From Tetmemena sp. SeJ-2015 (lineage: Eukaryota > Ciliophora > Spirotrichea > Sporadotrichida > Oxytrichidae), in NCBI GenBank assembly GCA_027382625.1, contig JAJKFJ010022416.1, positions 42,594-106,593 of the forward strand: a DNA stretch of 64,000 nucleotides, written 5' to 3'. Below, piece after piece: positions 62,133 through 64,000 of the stretch. A model generated the notes under the pieces. That model had not been told where the DNA came from. It did no database searches and saw only the letters and a program-made list of their open reading frames with translations. The position numbers and the translations under genes were made by a program. The stretch's first letter is position 1. Every line of letters starts with the position of its first letter.

Positions 62133-62654
62133 ATGAACCACGATCACGATACGGAGAGTTCACAGGCAGACCTTCTTCCTGGAGTGAAAGGAAAGAAGGG
62201 TACCGAAAGCTATGATAACTAACGAGGAGGTGGAGGCTTTACAGATGAGTAATAAGCCAAGAGAAAGAAGGTCATAAAGTTTAGGTTACTAATATATTCT
62301 ATTAAGTGGGGTGTGATCATTGGAATACTTGTAATTGCAGTGATCCTTGCGATAGTTCTACCATTGACACTAAAGGGTTCCTCTGATGATTATTTATTTA
62401 TTATATGATGATAGCGTGCCAACTGGGTATAATCCTTATGTGGCAGATCCAAAGTCCGTTTCTGACTAGCAATCCACAGTCGGTGGAGTCATCAGTGCTC
62501 CCGCTCAATACAACTAGGCCTTGCACCAATAAGCTTTAGATCAAGTGCTTCCAGAATCAGTGAAGGCAACAGATTCCCTCAAACTAGGAGTCAACTCTAA
62601 ATCTATCCCTAGAGGTGTCAATATATAGCTGAGAATTTAATAAAAAAGAGAATT
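62133..62654 (+). CDS. Second GH31-type glucosidase, N-terminal block (type II membrane anchor)
   Basis: ATG 62133 'MNHDHDTESSQADLLPGVKG', a basic stretch 'DEQQAKRKKVIKFRLLIYS', one TM helix 'VIIGILVIAVILAIVLPLT', then a luminal stem: across IES 62391-62412 it reads 'GSSDDSVPTGYNPYVADPKS' and 'VKATDSLKLGVNSKSIPRGV'. Positive residues before the TM suggest type II topology (N-in, C-out), as in sucrase-isomaltase. Coding breaks off near 62654 and resumes at 63849 with the GH31 N-terminal fold. Confidence 0.65.
62391..62412 (+). other. IES, 22 bp, pointer TGATGAT
   Basis: TGATGAT at 62384-62390 and 62406-62412. Removal joins 'LTLKGSSDD' to 'SVPTGYNPYVADPK'. The insert is only A and T apart from the pointer; retention puts a TGA in frame. 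Confidence 0.85.
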
Positions 62655-62897
62655 AAAATAGATATAAAATTAAAATGGAATAAATCAGTGACTATTAAAG
62701 TGTGTCCATTTTGAATAATTATTACTTCTTTAGATTCAGCATGAAATTCTAAGAACATTTCATCCTTGAAACTTTTGTGAGGGAGCGATCAATACAGAGT
62801 TATAAGCTGCACAAGTTAAGTAGAAGCTGATGTCCGAAATTAAAATTCATACTCGCTTTAGATATAGCTGCTGAGAGGTGCTACGAAGATGATGAAA

Positions 62898-62905
62898 GAA
62901 GAAAC
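62898..62905 (+). repeat. Target-site duplication GAAGAAAC, left copy
   Basis: Directly abuts the first G of the element; identical to 63698-63705. Confidence 0.8.
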
Positions 62906-63050
62906 GGGGGGGGGCCTTTCCTCGTCATCCACTTTTTTCATGAAAATACAAAAAATCACTATCTGGCCTAAAATAAGCTAAAACACCAATTCTTTAGTCC
63001 AAATTCAAATCCAGAGGGCCCATCATGGTCATATTTTTTAATTTAACAAA
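62906..63050 (+). repeat. Left terminal inverted repeat
   Basis: Starts with nine G then CCTTTCCTCGTCATCCAC, followed by a segment containing TCACTATCTGGCC and CAAATCCAGAGGGCC. It matches the reverse complement of the right end over about 145 bp. Confidence 0.85.
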
Positions 63051-63552
63051 TGAGCTTATATTTTTCGTAAGATAAGTACAAAAAATTTTTTTTAACATTT
63101 GCTATTTTAAATTTATTTTTATTAAAAAACCATTTTTTTCAAAAAATTAGTTAACAAATAAAGAAAAAGATCTTTTTTTTTTAAAAAAATTAACAGGAGG
63201 GCAATCCAAGAAAATTTTTTTTAATAATTTAATAATTTAAAAAATTATATTCAAATTTTAAGATATTCGGAAAAGAAATAGAATAAAAATTTCAATTTTT
63301 CCTAAAAGCAAAAATTTATATAAATAATTATAAATAGACTAAATTATTTATTTAAAGATTATCTTAATTTAATGAGAGCTCTAAATAATAAAGAGGGCTC
63401 GGAGGCTATGATGAAATTTATTAGAGATCCGTGAATTAATTATACATAAATATCTTTTACTTATTCAAGCTTCGATTTTTTCTAGTTAAATTGCCATTCT
63501 TTTACAATTTAAATTTTTAAACATTAATTTTCTATGGAGCTATTCCAAAAAA

Positions 63553-63697
63553 ATTTAAATTAAAAAATATAACCAGGATAGGCCCTCTGGATTTGAATTT
63601 GGATTAAAGAATCGGTGTTTTTAGATAATTTTAGGCCAGATAGTGATTTTTGTATTTTCAAGAAAAAAAAGTGGATGACGAGGAAAGGCCCCCCCCC
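63553..63697 (-). repeat. Right terminal inverted repeat
   Basis: Reverse complement of the left repeat, ending GTGGATGACGAGGAAAGG plus nine C. Differences from the left copy are a longer A run after GTGGATGAC's partner and several substitutions, so the copies have drifted and the insertion is not brand new. Confidence 0.85.
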
Positions 63698-63705
63698 GAA
63701 GAAAC
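63698..63705 (+). repeat. Target-site duplication GAAGAAAC, right copy
   Basis: Directly abuts the last C of the element; identical to 62898-62905. Confidence 0.8.
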
Positions 63706-63848
63706 TCATTTTAATTTTTGATTCTCTATCGAACACGTTGCAGATCAGGGGGTGAATATGCAATTTCAACTGATATGAAGTTGCAACTCTCCATTTATTA
63801 TTCCAACCAATCACCGATTTAAATAAAATTCCTACTATAATCATTTAT

Positions 63849-64000
63849 AAAGAGAATTCACTACTCCATATTACTTATAACAAGTTCGTATCCAACATGA
63901 AGTTCAATTTTGACATGATGAACTACAGAGTTGCCAGATTCCAACTCACCGATAACGATACTGCAAGACATGACGTGCCAGGTTACATTCCAAAGCCTGG
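63849..64000 (+). CDS. Second GH31-type glucosidase, continuing block (cut by window end)
   Basis: Reads 'NSLLHITYNKFVSNMKFNFD' and 'MMNYRVARFQLTDNDTARHD' then 'VPGYIPKP', which fits the N-terminal beta-sandwich of GH31 enzymes (R-A/L-R-F-x-L-T-D followed by the VP motif). It continues past 64000, so the catalytic domain is not seen here. Confidence 0.65.

Larger units (their letters stand above)
62906..63697. mobile_element. Non-autonomous TIR transposon (MITE-like), 792 bp
   Basis: Both ends carry long inverted repeats beginning with nine G (left) and ending with nine C (right); about 145 bp match with only scattered differences and small indels. An 8-bp direct repeat GAAGAAAC (62898-62905 and 63698-63705) flanks it exactly: a target-site duplication. 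The interior is AT-rich with no transposase frame, so it would need a transposase in trans. An 8-bp duplication occurs in hAT, P and Merlin families, and G-rich ends recall Merlin, but superfamily assignment is only a guess. It lacks C4A4 telomeric ends, so it is not a TBE-type element. Confidence 0.85.
62655..63858 (+). other. IES (about 1.2 kb) in second GH31 gene, carrying a transposon
   Basis: AAAGAGAATT occurs at 62645-62654 and 63849-63858, bounding an AT-rich non-coding insert. Joining through it gives 'GVNIQLRI' then 'NSLLHITYNKFVSNM', a plausible GH31 N-terminal domain, but needs one base fewer in the adjacent A run (62642-62647). The insert contains a complete terminal-inverted-repeat element at 62906-63697. 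Confidence 0.6.

Noticed and set aside
62906..62914. G9 and C9 runs as telomeric or TBE-type (C4A4) ends
   Set aside because: The runs are pure G or C with no A4 or T4 alternation, and no C4A4/G4T4 repeats occur anywhere in the window. The 8-bp duplication also differs from TBE-type insertions.

Overview
The window reads as germline (micronuclear) DNA of a spirotrich ciliate, most likely a hypotrich of the Oxytricha/Stylonychia/Tetmemena kind (the genus is inference). Conserved proteins only read through if TAA and TAG are glutamine and TGA is the sole stop. Genes contain GT-AG introns of about 25-100 bp. Separately, conserved coding sequence is broken by AT-rich inserts that do not fit GT-AG and are bounded by a short direct repeat (2-10 bp). 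Removing one repeat copy plus the insert restores frame and family similarity. That is the MDS/IES/pointer organisation of a germline genome before somatic DNA deletion. Variable pointers argue against Paramecium (always TA), and the code excludes Euplotes.

Layout. 0-14 kb: phosphagen kinase; cyclic-nucleotide-binding/channel genes on both strands; small Q/N/K-rich genes; histone H2A.Z. 14-25 kb: a Q-rich gene, a membrane/coiled-coil gene, a B-box/coiled-coil/Kelch gene and a NYN-domain gene. 25-33 kb: prolyl-tRNA synthetase with fused editing domain, then two of the three blocks of a scrambled coatomer alpha gene. 33-37 kb: RCC1-BTB gene and small genes. 37-42.5 kb: an ABCG half-transporter whose last segment is separated by a 2.96 kb IES holding another gene. 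42.5-50 kb: two IQ-motif genes, a small membrane protein, hypotheticals. 50-58 kb: the last coatomer alpha segment, a Vti1-like SNARE, LRR, coiled-coil and ankyrin genes. 58-64 kb: two GH31 alpha-glucosidase genes; the second is interrupted by a 1.2 kb IES carrying a 792 bp inverted-repeat transposon.

The most interesting biology is developmental gene unscrambling. Coatomer alpha lies in three blocks: 28321-29106 (+), 32250-29177 (-) and 50342-50036 (-). Its assembly needs one inversion across a 10-bp pointer and a jump over about 18 kb of other genes. The ABCG gene is nested around an opposite-strand gene that is itself interrupted.

Limits: everything was read by eye. Many genes are mosaics of exons and MDSs whose exact joints I could not all resolve, so outer bounds of hypothetical genes are approximate. 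Several one-base frame slips at homopolymers look like consensus errors.
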